A stretch of 13,750 nt of DNA from Magnetococcales bacterium (GTDB lineage: Bacteria; Pseudomonadota; Magnetococcia; Magnetococcales; DC0425bin3). Under the pieces are notes generated by a model. The model saw only the letters and a program-made list of their open reading frames with translations, did not search any database and was not told the origin of the DNA. Numbering within the stretch: the stretch's first letter is position 1; every line of letters starts with the position of its first letter. The stretch is taken from the NCBI GenBank assembly GCA_015229045.1, contig JADGCJ010000085.1:1-13750 (forward strand), read 5' to 3'. Positions 1 to 6,959 of the stretch are shown one piece after another. The position numbers and the translations under genes were made by a program.

Positions 1-20
1 GAGCCAGCCCCCTGGACCCC
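1..20. repeat. Partial palindromic intergenic repeat, cut by window edge
   Basis: Bases 3-20 (GCCAGCCCCCTGGACCCC) are identical to 9693-9710, the end of the third hairpin in the repeat unit at 9611-9727. This is therefore the tail of another copy of the same intergenic repeat family, which continues to the left of the window. It lies just downstream of the tsaC stop codon. Bases 21-56 hold nothing recognisable apart from a short A run, which reads as a T run just after the tsaC stop on the minus strand. Confidence 0.7.
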
Positions 21-56
21 GATTCGTTGCCGGGTGCTGAATAGTTACCAAAAAAT

Positions 57-686
57 CTATCCGGACACCGCCAACGCTGCCTGCACGGAGGAAAAAGGAA
101 TCACCCCGGGTCGCAACAATTCAATCCCCCCCTCCGTCACCCGCACCACCGTCGACGGCAAGGACGACGACCTGCACCACCCCGGCACGACCACGGCCAC
201 CCCCTCCGACCAGAGACGCCGCACGGTTGCCGCATCCCGGGCCGGCTCCCCGCCGCTCAAATTGGCGCTTGTGGAAACCAAAGGCCCCCCCCACGCTCGC
301 ATCAACACCGCCACCCGCCGCGCCGACGACAAACGCACCGCCACAAACTCCCCTCCACCCGTCAACAGGGACGACAACCCCGGCAAAGACGGCAAGACCA
401 AGGTCAAAGGCCCCGGCCAAAACAAACCCATCAACCGCCGCGCCACCTCCGAAGGCGGACGAATCACCACAGTCAATTGATCCATCCCCCCCACCAGGAC
501 AATCAGCCCCTTGCCGACATCGCGCCCCTTCAAGCGCAGCAACGCTGCCAAAGCCCCAGGATGAAAAGGATCCACTCCCAACCCGAAAACCGTTTCGGTC
601 GGATAGGCAATGACCTCCCCCCTCTGCAAGGCGGCCACCGCCCGGGCCACAGGATGGCAGCTCGATGGAGACGGTGTGCACCTCAT
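57..686 (-). CDS. tsaC: L-threonylcarbamoyladenylate synthase, TsaC/YrdC short form
   Basis: Makes threonylcarbamoyl-AMP from threonine, bicarbonate and ATP in the cytoplasm. This is the first step of t6A37 modification of tRNAs that read ANN codons. The 209-aa product is the length of the short TsaC/YrdC class and has no Sua5 C-terminal extension. Visible family signatures are AYPTETVFGLGVD (27-39), a KGRDVGKGLIVL stretch (53-64) like the KGLILIA of E. coli TsaC, WPGPLTLVLP (90-99), VRLS (117-120) and PLVSTSANLSG (135-145), then a late RPG (192-194). I chose the ATG at 686 because it overlaps the preceding stop as ATGA, which suggests translational coupling. An in-frame start at 731 would add 15 residues with no family similarity. 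It is the last gene of the pqiB-pqiC-small protein-tsaC run. Confidence 0.93.
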   Translation of the reverse strand: MRCTPSPSSCHPVARAVAALQRGEVIAYPTETVFGLGVDPFHPGALAALLRLKGRDVGKGLIVLVGGMDQLTVVIRPPSEVARRLMGLFWPGPLTLVLPSLPGLSSLLTGGGEFVAVRLSSARRVAVLMRAWGGPLVSTSANLSGGEPARDAATVRRLWSEGVAVVVPGWCRSSSLPSTVVRVTEGGIELLRPGVIPFSSVQAALAVSG

Positions 687-931
687 GAGTGATGGTACTG
701 GATCGCCGCATCCTGGCACAGCTTGCTGCAATAAGTACGCTGCCGATCCGATACAACATCACGGGCAGGAACCCGAATGCCGCAGTGATCACAGGCCACC
801 AGAGGCTGCGGCGTGATCAAGGCCGGATTCTCCGGCCCGAACGACCGGACAAACTCCCGCCACTTGCTGCGCAACCACAGATAAACGATGAACAATAACA
901 GACCGATCAGGACAAATCGAAGCAATCCCAT
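683..931 (-). CDS. Small membrane-anchored zinc-ribbon-like protein (PP0621-like)
   Basis: An 82-aa protein with a hydrophobic N-terminal segment (MGLLRFVLIGLLLFIVYLWL), a basic stretch after it, and a C-terminal cysteine pattern C-D-H-C, then C-S-K-L-C. The two pairs are about 21 residues apart, as expected for a small metal-binding knuckle facing the cytoplasm or membrane surface. I believe it belongs to the small PP0621-type family of uncharacterised proteobacterial proteins; its biochemical role is unknown. The start at 931 (ATG, 5 nt after the pqiC stop, weak GAG upstream) is preferred over an in-frame TTG at 946 that would overlap pqiC. Its stop overlaps the tsaC start by 4 bp, so it is probably co-translated with tsaC. 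Confidence 0.75.
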   Translation of the reverse strand: MGLLRFVLIGLLLFIVYLWLRSKWREFVRSFGPENPALITPQPLVACDHCGIRVPARDVVSDRQRTYCSKLCQDAAIQYHHS

Positions 932-935
932 GGAG

Positions 936-1565
936 TCATCTCGCAACTGGAGTTGATATCACACTCATTTCCCGGGCCACGCTGAGACTGAAATCACCCA
1001 GCAGACGACTCATGGCGGCCACGAGAACGGCATAATCGGTCGTGCTGACCGCCTCACTGCGCCAATCGGCCCGGCGTTCCAGTACCGGCGCTGTGTCGTT
1101 ACCCGCAAACAAGCGCCAGTAAAGATCCAAAACCACAGCCCCGTCCGCATCCTGTTCAAAGCGGTTGATTTCGGTCGCAAGACGGTAGTTCGCCGGCACC
1201 ACAAGGTAAGGCGACCGCGGAAAGACCCGATCACTGCCCAGCAGACGGGCCAGATTGGTCGCCACGGTGCGCGTCACACCCTCCGACAAGGTATCGCCCC
1301 ATTGATGCGCCTCGGAAAGATCAAGCTCATGGGGTCCAGGCCGGGTGACAATCTGCGAACGATTCAGATAGGAAGGAACCGCCACCTGAAGCACCTCCAA
1401 CGTATAACCGGAATGGGATCCCGTAAGCGCAGGGAGCCTCCCGGTCGCGGTTGGCATCAACACGAAGTGACGCAAAACGGCACTGCCGCCACCCCCCCCC
1501 GAGGGTGAGGCACAGGCTGTGACCAGCAAAAAGAGCAACACGGCATAGTGTCTGAATTGTCTCAT
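936..1565 (-). CDS. pqiC: PqiC-type ABC-transport auxiliary lipoprotein
   Basis: A 209-aa outer-membrane lipoprotein. The N-terminus has a short hydrophobic core followed by a lipobox LVTA-C with the modified cysteine at residue 18. The family core (ABC_trans_aux, formerly DUF330) is seen in the stretch from PSYLNRSQIVTRPGPHELDL through HQWGDTLSEGV to the helix with NLARLLGSDRV. In characterised members PqiC sits in the outer membrane and docks onto the PqiB tunnel. The ATG at 1565 gives a proper signal peptide and has an AAGG upstream; the upstream in-frame codon at 1607 lies inside pqiB and would spoil it. It starts 13 bp after the pqiB stop. A run of nine G (minus strand; C at 1492-1500) encodes part of a glycine linker just after the lipobox. 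Confidence 0.9.
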   Translation of the reverse strand: MRQFRHYAVLLFLLVTACASPSGGGGGSAVLRHFVLMPTATGRLPALTGSHSGYTLEVLQVAVPSYLNRSQIVTRPGPHELDLSEAHQWGDTLSEGVTRTVATNLARLLGSDRVFPRSPYLVVPANYRLATEINRFEQDADGAVVLDLYWRLFAGNDTAPVLERRADWRSEAVSTTDYAVLVAAMSRLLGDFSLSVAREMSVISTPVAR

Positions 1566-1578
1566 GGAACAGCCTTGT

Positions 1579-3264
1579 TCAACGTTTATCCTCTTTGTGC
1601 CGTCCAAACAACAACGACTGCGGGTTTTGCGACAACAGGGACGTCAAGGTCCGCAGGGCCCTGGCCGCCGCCGCCACCTCATGGAGAGTCTCGACGAGAG
1701 AATAATGGAGAGGAGCCTCGGGAGCCAGGAGTTTGTCGGTAGCGGACAGGGTTTGGTTGGCCTGATCGAGGGTGCTCCGCGCCGATTCCAGGGCCGGGCC
1801 GGTGCGCCTGGCCAGATCGGTCGTCAGCCGCTCGATGGCCTGGAGAGAATCGCGCAGGGCGTTGATGGATGACGTGAGTTCGGGACTATTCACCAGACGG
1901 TTGGCCCCTTCGACCGTCTCCAGAAGCTCCCGGCTGATCTCTTCCAGAGGCATCTGCTGCAAACGGGCCAGCAGATGCGTCGTCGACTGGGCAATCTCCT
2001 CCAGACTGCCTGGAATGGTAGGCAGCTCCGGTTGATCGGTGTTGGCCTGGACCAGGCGGATTGGGGTATCCGGATAGAAATCAAGGGCGACCAGACGTTG
2101 CCCGGTCAGAAGATTGCTCGTCTCCAGGCGGGCGCGCAGCCCGTTGCGGACCAAAGGATCGATGATCTCCTGCGGCGAAGAGCTGGTCGTGCCCATGCCG
2201 ACGATCCGTTCCGGTTCCAGGCGTATCAGGACCGGAATGCGGATGGTGGCATCCTTGGGGTCATAGGTCAGGCGCACGTTGACGACCGAACCCACCTTGA
2301 TGCCACGAAACTCCACCGGGGCACCCACCCTCAAACCCCGTACCGATCCATCAAAATAGAGGATATAGTTGACCTGCCGGGTATAGATGGCCTCGCCAGG
2401 GCTGTCGTCGTCGTCGAACAGGCGGAAACGGGTACCATTGGGGGCCGGTTGCTGATGGGTCACCTCCGCCAGTGTATTGAAGGCAATACCGCCCACGAGC
2501 AGAGACTGCAAGGAGGCGGCCTTGAGACGAATACCATTGGCGTCCACCGTGGCCTGAACGCCACTACTGTTCCAGAAGCGGGTATCGAGACGCACCAAAT
2601 CGTGGTAGGGGGCCTTGATGAAGATGTGAATATCGACCCCCTGGCCATCGCTGGCCAGGTCATACCCCTGGACCTCTCCCACGGCAATGCCGCGATGATT
2701 GACCGGAGAGCCGATTGTCAGGGATCCCAGTCGTTCCGCACGCAATAAAAAACGGCTGCCGGGTGTCCCCTGACGCACGACCGGCGGCGATTCCAAACCC
2801 TCAAAATCGAGATGCGGCTCCCCAGGACCAGGATCCATCTCGATAAAAGAGCCGGAGACCAGGGTGTTCAATCCGGTCACGCCGCTGGCTGTCAGGCGGG
2901 GTCGCACCACCCAGAAACGGGTTCCGGTCCGGACGTGGGTTGCGGCACTCTTGAGCAGGCGGACCCGCACCACCACCCGGTTCAAATCCGGGGTGAGCGT
3001 GACCTGGGTCACACTGCCCACTTCGACATCCTTGAGTTTGATTTTAGTCCGATTGGGTTGCAGGCCATCGGCGGTTTTAAAACTGATCGTGACCAGGGGA
3101 CCTTGCTCGGCCCAGATGCGATAGGCCGTCCACAGAGCGATGAGAGCCGCCACCAGGGGAATCAACCAAAACAGGGAGAAGGTGCGCCGCGTCACCACCA
3201 CGGCTTCGGGAAGAACCAGGGGGGCCTGTGGCGTGGTATCGAGGGGAGGCGTGGTTTCGTTCAT
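1579..3264 (-). CDS. pqiB: PqiB-type MCE (MlaD) domain lipid-transport protein
   Basis: A 561-aa protein, close to the 546 aa of E. coli PqiB. After a short cytosolic N-terminus there is one membrane segment (about residues 27-49, FSLFWLIPLVAALIALW) and then three MCE/MlaD domains. They start near GPLVTISFKTADGL (about 55), GSLTIGSPVNHRGIAVGEV (about 182) and VRGLRVGAPVEFRGIKVGSV (about 310). The C-terminal 150 residues are a long helical region (ESARSTLDQANQTLSATDKL), which in PqiB forms the tunnel reaching the outer membrane. Known role: hydrophobic needle moving lipids between inner and outer membranes. The ATG at 3264 is preferred; an in-frame TTG at 3291 would add nine residues. No strong ribosome-binding site is seen. 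The pqiA gene that usually precedes pqiB is absent here: upstream lies mutT. Confidence 0.92.
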   Translation of the reverse strand: MNETTPPLDTTPQAPLVLPEAVVVTRRTFSLFWLIPLVAALIALWTAYRIWAEQGPLVTISFKTADGLQPNRTKIKLKDVEVGSVTQVTLTPDLNRVVVRVRLLKSAATHVRTGTRFWVVRPRLTASGVTGLNTLVSGSFIEMDPGPGEPHLDFEGLESPPVVRQGTPGSRFLLRAERLGSLTIGSPVNHRGIAVGEVQGYDLASDGQGVDIHIFIKAPYHDLVRLDTRFWNSSGVQATVDANGIRLKAASLQSLLVGGIAFNTLAEVTHQQPAPNGTRFRLFDDDDSPGEAIYTRQVNYILYFDGSVRGLRVGAPVEFRGIKVGSVVNVRLTYDPKDATIRIPVLIRLEPERIVGMGTTSSSPQEIIDPLVRNGLRARLETSNLLTGQRLVALDFYPDTPIRLVQANTDQPELPTIPGSLEEIAQSTTHLLARLQQMPLEEISRELLETVEGANRLVNSPELTSSINALRDSLQAIERLTTDLARRTGPALESARSTLDQANQTLSATDKLLAPEAPLHYSLVETLHEVAAAARALRTLTSLLSQNPQSLLFGRHKEDKR

Positions 3265-3340
3265 GGCGTGTGACCGGAGTATTTTATGCAAATTTTCGAT
3301 AAATTATTCTATTCATTTATAAAAATCTTCTATTATTAAA
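3265..3340 (-). promoter_or_regulatory. AT-rich leader upstream of the pqiB operon
   Basis: The stretch between the palindromic repeat and the pqiB start is strikingly AT-rich compared with its surroundings. On the minus strand it contains TATAAATGAATAGAAT and CATAAAAT, which could act as -10 elements. I see no convincing TTGACA-like box at the right distance, so no exact promoter is called. Since pqiB is the first gene of its strand run after mutT, and a strong hairpin separates the two, a promoter here is expected. Confidence 0.35.
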
Positions 3341-3410
3341 AGTGGTTGGGGGAGCCTGAGGGGGAGGCTCCGCCTGCCCCCTCAGCGGGGGTCTGGGGGC
3401 AGCGCCCCCG
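3335..3410. repeat. Palindromic intergenic repeat, copy A (two hairpins)
   Basis: ATTAAAAGTGGTTGGGGGAG leads into a long stem. CTGAGGGGG (3356-3364) pairs with CCCCCTCAG (3377-3385), and an inner AGGC/GCCT pairing and a TCC loop sit within it. A second hairpin follows, GGGGGC-AGC-GCCCCC (3395-3409). The same leader and stem recur at 9491-9540 and, inverted, at 13618-13660. The mutT stop codon (3382-3384) lies within the stem. On the minus strand the element may also act as a barrier between mutT and pqiB transcription, but no T run directly follows the stem. Confidence 0.8.
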
Positions 3411-3813
3411 GCAAAACAGCACCAGCCAGTTTTTCCACCAAAGGCCAATCCGCCGGTGGAAACGGCAGGTTGAGCATCTCTTCCACCCGGAACCATCCCC
3501 AATCCGCCACATCAAGGGGTTGGGGTTCGCCCGACCAGCGACGACACAGAAAGACTGGCATCAGCAGGTGAAAATCGTCATAGGGATGGGAAACAAAGGT
3601 CCAGGGCTCCGGCGCGACGACTGTCAACCCCACCTCTTCATGTATTTCACGCACCAAAGCCGCCTCGGGACTCTCCCCCGGCTGCCATTTGCCACCGGGA
3701 AACTCCCAGCAAGATCCCATGTGGGTACCGGGGCGCCGCCGCGTCAGGAGGACACGTCCCCCGGCGTCACGCAACAGGGCCGCGCAGACAAGCAACAAGG
3801 GCTTCACACCCAT
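3382..3813 (-). CDS. mutT: NUDIX hydrolase, MutT-type 8-oxo-dGTP diphosphatase
   Basis: Hydrolyses oxidised nucleoside triphosphates (8-oxo-dGTP to the monophosphate), preventing mutagenic misincorporation in the cytoplasm. The 143-aa length fits MutT. The Nudix box is complete at residues 41-63: G, five residues, E47, seven residues, then REIHEEVGL (55-63). It is preceded by the substrate-site stretch HMGSCWEFPGG (31-41). The late NLPFPPADWPLVEKL matches the MutT C-terminus (E. coli FPPANEPVIAKL). The start at 3813 gives the family N-terminus and overlaps the end of the upstream gene by 10 bp. The frame is open up to 4023, but that extension has no Nudix similarity. The last codons (PGALPPDPR and stop) are encoded by the palindromic repeat. 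MutT with high confidence, although a related Nudix subfamily cannot be excluded. Confidence 0.88.
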   Translation of the reverse strand: MGVKPLLLVCAALLRDAGGRVLLTRRRPGTHMGSCWEFPGGKWQPGESPEAALVREIHEEVGLTVVAPEPWTFVSHPYDDFHLLMPVFLCRRWSGEPQPLDVADWGWFRVEEMLNLPFPPADWPLVEKLAGAVLPGALPPDPR

Positions 3814-4241
3814 TTTTTCCACCAGGAAGATGGGGACGACGCAGCCGTGGCACACACGCCCTTCTCCGACCAGGCTGCCACGGGTTCGGGGGGGGTACGG
3901 GAGAGAATCCACCAGGGACGTATGCCCCCTCCCCCACCACAGCCGCATCCTGCCCGGCGCGGATGATACACCTTGATCAGCCAGGGATCTTCCTGGCTCT
4001 GGACGTAGACCATCGTCGTCCAAACCCCCCGTTCCTCCTCCAGGATCTCTTCCACCAGGGCGGCGAGGTGCCGACTGGCCTCGATACCATCGACGGTTGT
4101 CGTCGGCATCGCCACTCCCGGCTCGACAAGGTACCAGCCATTCAGGTGTTCCACAACCGTGCTGAGGCGTTCAACATCGGCCAGGCGGATCATGCCGTCA
4201 AATCGGTCCGTCAATCGTTGCGAGAAGGTCGGAAAACTCAT
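3804..4241 (-). CDS. Conserved-looking hypothetical protein with Cys/Gly-rich turn, coupled to mutT
   Basis: I do not recognise this 145-aa protein. It has a GACAGGAGCG ribosome-binding site about 11 nt before the ATG at 4241. The N-terminal 95 residues look like an ordinary soluble alpha/beta protein (LADVERLSTVVEHLNGWYLV, then HLAALVEEILEEERGVW, then DPWLIKVYHPRR). After that comes an unusual GCGCGGGGG segment followed by IRPWWILSRTPPEPV. There is no signal peptide or membrane segment. The last 25 residues (AAWSEKGVCATAASSPSSWW and on) look poorly constrained and overlap a second open frame leading into mutT. A C8 tract (minus strand; G at 3888-3895) sits where the two frames could be joined. 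The stop overlaps the mutT start (ATGGGTGTGA). A longer reading to 5012 is rejected because it runs antisense through argJ. Confidence 0.65.
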   Translation of the reverse strand: MSFPTFSQRLTDRFDGMIRLADVERLSTVVEHLNGWYLVEPGVAMPTTTVDGIEASRHLAALVEEILEEERGVWTTMVYVQSQEDPWLIKVYHPRRAGCGCGGGGGIRPWWILSRTPPEPVAAWSEKGVCATAASSPSSWWKKWV

Positions 4242-4388
4242 CGTCTCTTGCGCTCCTGTCGGCAAGTTTGCACGGGTTGCACGGGGGGGCTTCCCATGGG
4301 CCGGGAAACCGGCTATGAAAAGATTCAGATGAGAAAAAGGCATCCAGCCACTCTCTCCATGATACTCCTGAAATGAGGTTGTGTCTCC
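4242..4388. promoter_or_regulatory. Divergent intergenic region between the hypothetical gene and argJ
   Basis: These 147 bp must carry promoters for both directions. The most visible object is a tandem duplication of the 9-mer TTGCACGGG (4268-4276 and 4277-4285), followed by a run of seven G. A TGAGG ribosome-binding site for argJ lies at 4374-4378. No clear -35/-10 pair was found on either strand. Confidence 0.4.
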
Positions 4389-5606
4389 ATGGCCGTTGGC
4401 GTTACTCCCCCGATTGATTTCCCCCCGGTAGCCGGATTTCGCGTCGCCGCCACCGCCTGTGGCCTGAAAACGAACGGGCGCCCGGATTTGATCCTGGTCC
4501 ACATGCAGCCAACAGCGGCGGTGGCCGGTGTTTTTACCCGCAATCTGGTGGCCGCCGCGCCGGTGCAGATCTGTCGCGAGCGCCTGCCAGGGGGAGAGGC
4601 CGCTGCTCTGCTCGTCAACGCCGGCAACGCCAATGCCGGCACGGGTGCGCAAGGGATGAAACACGCCCTGGAGGTCTCCCACACCGTGGCCCGGGAGCTG
4701 GCTGTGGCCGATGGGCGCATTTTTCTCTCTTCGACCGGCGTGATCGGGCAGCCCCTGCCGGTCGACAAAATTCAGGGTGCCATTCCGGGGCTGGTGGCCA
4801 ACCTGTGCGCCGATGGCTGGGATGACGCTGCCAGGGCCATCACCACTACCGACACCTTTCCCAAGGCCCGGCATCGTCGCTGTACCCTGGACGGGCGCCC
4901 GGTGATCGTGGCGGGGATGGCCAAGGGGGCGGGCATGATCCATCCGGACATGGCCACCATGCTGGCCTATGTGTTCACCGATGCCGCCATCACATCGCAG
5001 GCCTGGCAGCAATTATTGACACGCGCCGCCCAAAAAAGCTTCAACTGCATCACCGTCGATGGCGACACCTCCACCAACGACACCCTGCTGGGTTTTGCCT
5101 CGGGTCTCGCCGGCAACGATCCTCTGACCGATCCCGACTCTCCGTCCGCAGCACCATTGGCTACCGCCCTGACCGATTTGTGTCTGGAGTTGGCACAACT
5201 GATCGTCCGAGATGGCGAAGGGGCGACCAAGTTGATCACCATCACGGTGAGCGGTGCCGCCACCGAAGCGGCAGCGCGACACATCGGCAAAGTGGTGGCG
5301 CACAGCCCGCTGGTCAAGACCGCCTGCTTCGGCCATGATCCCAACTGGGGACGCATTCTGGCTGCCGTGGGTCGGGCGGGAGTTCCCCTCGATGTCGAGG
5401 CGGTGGATATTCATCTGGGCGATGTGCAGATTGTACACAAGGGGGGTCTGGCCCCCTCCTACACCGAGGAGCAGGGTGCCCGCGTCATGGCAGCGCCCGA
5501 GATTACCATACGCATCGATCTGCATGCCGGCCAGGCCACTGCCACCACCTGGACCTGCGACCTCTCCCATGACTATGTGACCATCAATGCGGATTATCGT
5601 ACTTGA
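4389..5606 (+). CDS. argJ: Bifunctional glutamate N-acetyltransferase / ornithine acetyltransferase
   Basis: Transfers acetyl from N-acetylornithine to glutamate (the cyclic arginine route) and may also use acetyl-CoA. It acts in the cytoplasm. The 405-aa length matches the family. The precursor self-cleaves into alpha and beta chains before a nucleophilic threonine. Here the cleavage motif KGAGMIHPDMATMLAYVFTD places that residue at Thr190 of the MATML sequence. Other family stretches are LVNAGNANAGTG (oxyanion-hole region, about 76-87), IFLSSTGVIGQPLP (about 112-125), FNCITVDGDTSTND (about 218-231) and GHDPNWGRILAAVGRAG. The start at 4389 has TGAGG ten bases upstream and gives the normal N-terminus. 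It is transcribed away from the hypothetical gene and mutT. In other proteobacteria argJ and mutT are often neighbours, so the association is conserved although here they are on opposite strands. Confidence 0.96.
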   Translation: MAVGVTPPIDFPPVAGFRVAATACGLKTNGRPDLILVHMQPTAAVAGVFTRNLVAAAPVQICRERLPGGEAAALLVNAGNANAGTGAQGMKHALEVSHTVARELAVADGRIFLSSTGVIGQPLPVDKIQGAIPGLVANLCADGWDDAARAITTTDTFPKARHRRCTLDGRPVIVAGMAKGAGMIHPDMATMLAYVFTDAAITSQAWQQLLTRAAQKSFNCITVDGDTSTNDTLLGFASGLAGNDPLTDPDSPSAAPLATALTDLCLELAQLIVRDGEGATKLITITVSGAATEAAARHIGKVVAHSPLVKTACFGHDPNWGRILAAVGRAGVPLDVEAVDIHLGDVQIVHKGGLAPSYTEEQGARVMAAPEITIRIDLHAGQATATTWTCDLSHDYVTINADYRT

Positions 5607-5608
5607 AC

Positions 5609-5635
5609 CACATCCCTTGTCGGATGTGTCATTTT
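5609..5635 (+). terminator. Possible terminator after argJ
   Basis: A 7-bp perfect stem, CACATCC (5609-5615) and GGATGTG (5622-5628), with loop CTTGTC, begins three bases after the argJ stop. It is followed by TCATTTT. The stem is only moderately GC-rich and the T tract short, so this is a weak intrinsic terminator candidate. Confidence 0.4.
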
Positions 5636-5850
5636 ATGAGAAAAACAAATTGACGCAAGCATGCCAAATATTTTCTAAAACAGTTTAGAGGTACATGACA
5701 TCTCTCCTGTGCCATCCTCCTCTGCCGTGGCGTTGCGACTCGTTCCAACTGTTATAGTGTCGTCGCACGGCTGTGGGCGATGCAAGGTTGGCCGCCAATA
5801 AGCCACTAAAATCATTCATTATTCTATGAGCACCTGGAGGAAAAAGAATC
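5636..5850 (+). promoter_or_regulatory. AT-rich gap upstream of the NlpC/P60 gene
   Basis: No gene is supported here. The first part is AT-rich (AAATTGACGCAAGC, then AAATATTTTCTAAAACAG), with a TTGACG at 5650-5655 that could be a -35 box, but no good -10 lies at 16-18 bp. The second part is of mixed composition and featureless. A strong TGGAGG ribosome-binding site lies at 5835-5840, ten bases before the next ATG. Confidence 0.3.
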
Positions 5851-6903
5851 ATGTCGAACAGACCATGCACCACCCCAAAAGCCCATCTTGAGCAGCACAA
5901 CCAGGCCTTTCGGGGACAGCGCGAGCGCGACTTTGCCCTCCGTGTTGAAAACGTCCTCGCCAAACACCAGGAGATTATAAACCGGGAGAGCATTGACTTT
6001 GTTGAGAGGCTTGTCCAGGAAGGAAGAATCGACCTGCGTGACATGCCTGGTTTTGTCACCTGCCTGGCCATCGTGGATTCACTACCCATGACCGCATACA
6101 CCGAAGAGGATGGTACAACCACCCGGATTGCAAAGGTGGATCTTCTCAAAAAACATATTGCGCAACGGCCGATACAACATTGGACACCCCCCTCCGGGCA
6201 GCTTGCCGACATGTGCGCCAAGTTGCGTCGGCAATTACAGGACCAAAGCTATAATCTATACAGCGAAGAGCTGGCCAAATGGTGTCCCATCAAGTACGGT
6301 GAGCCAGCGAACAACCGGGGACCAGGGGTGTGCCAAGCAGGAAACGGCCAGAAACCAGGGGCACATGGTCAACCACAAGGTTGCGATGCCCTGGGACGCT
6401 ATGTTGGCCCGGACGGTACGGCAGGATCACACAACTCCAAGACAAAAAAACATACCGTTCCCATAACTCCCGAGGAGGTTGATAAGTTCATAGGAAAATT
6501 AAAAGAATGGATTGGAACACCCTATGAAAAGTGGGGAGGAAATTCTAAAAAGGGAGAGGGTGCCGATTGTTCTGGATCAATCTATAAAGGTATCCTGGAA
6601 GCAGATTTACCGTTGACTTATTCCCCATCAAATCTTTTTGATAAAAATCCGAACTGGGTGGAGGTTCAGCATGGCAACAACATTCAAATGGACCAGCTCC
6701 AGAAAGGTGATGTCATCCAAATGAAGCCGATAAAAGGAGGCGTTTGGCACGTCGTCACCTACGATCCAGGTGCGAATCCAGATGATTCGCGTGACAATAT
6801 CCTGCATGCGTCTTCCGGTAAAGGCGAATTTACCCCAGCAAATCTGGGTGATGTTGTAAAAAGTGGGATGACCATTACAGGAGTGTTCAGGTACCATAGA
6901 TAA
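5851..6903 (+). CDS. Two-part protein with C-terminal NlpC/P60 cysteine peptidase domain
   Basis: A 350-aa protein with a TGGAGG site ten bases before the ATG. Residues 1-145 form a charged, mostly helical region that I do not recognise. Residues 150-205 are a Gly/Asn/His/Lys-rich linker. Residues 206-350 are an NlpC/P60 domain: WIGTPYEKWGGNS leads to the catalytic Cys240 in GADCSGS, QKGDVIQMK is the usual strand, His300 is in WHVVTY, and His319 in NILHASS fits the third catalytic position. Such enzymes cleave peptide bonds in peptidoglycan stems, often gamma-D-Glu linkages. There is no signal peptide or membrane segment, so it would act on a cytosolic substrate, after phage-like lysis, or after export by a specialised system. 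GC drops at the domain border (37 of 60 at 6361-6420, 22 of 60 at 6481-6540), suggesting a joined module. Next on the same strand is a gene for an exported SUMF1-domain protein. Confidence 0.85.
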   Translation: MSNRPCTTPKAHLEQHNQAFRGQRERDFALRVENVLAKHQEIINRESIDFVERLVQEGRIDLRDMPGFVTCLAIVDSLPMTAYTEEDGTTTRIAKVDLLKKHIAQRPIQHWTPPSGQLADMCAKLRRQLQDQSYNLYSEELAKWCPIKYGEPANNRGPGVCQAGNGQKPGAHGQPQGCDALGRYVGPDGTAGSHNSKTKKHTVPITPEEVDKFIGKLKEWIGTPYEKWGGNSKKGEGADCSGSIYKGILEADLPLTYSPSNLFDKNPNWVEVQHGNNIQMDQLQKGDVIQMKPIKGGVWHVVTYDPGANPDDSRDNILHASSGKGEFTPANLGDVVKSGMTITGVFRYHR

Positions 6904-6959
6904 AGAAAATCAGTCATGTTTTGTTTCTAAATAAAAGACGTATCTGAGCGAATCAGTTT

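Noticed and set aside
4242..5012. Long minus-strand frame extending the unknown gene upstream to 5012
   Set aside because: It runs antisense through the strongly supported argJ, its translation is low-complexity His/Gly/Arg, and a good ribosome-binding site precedes the ATG at 4241.
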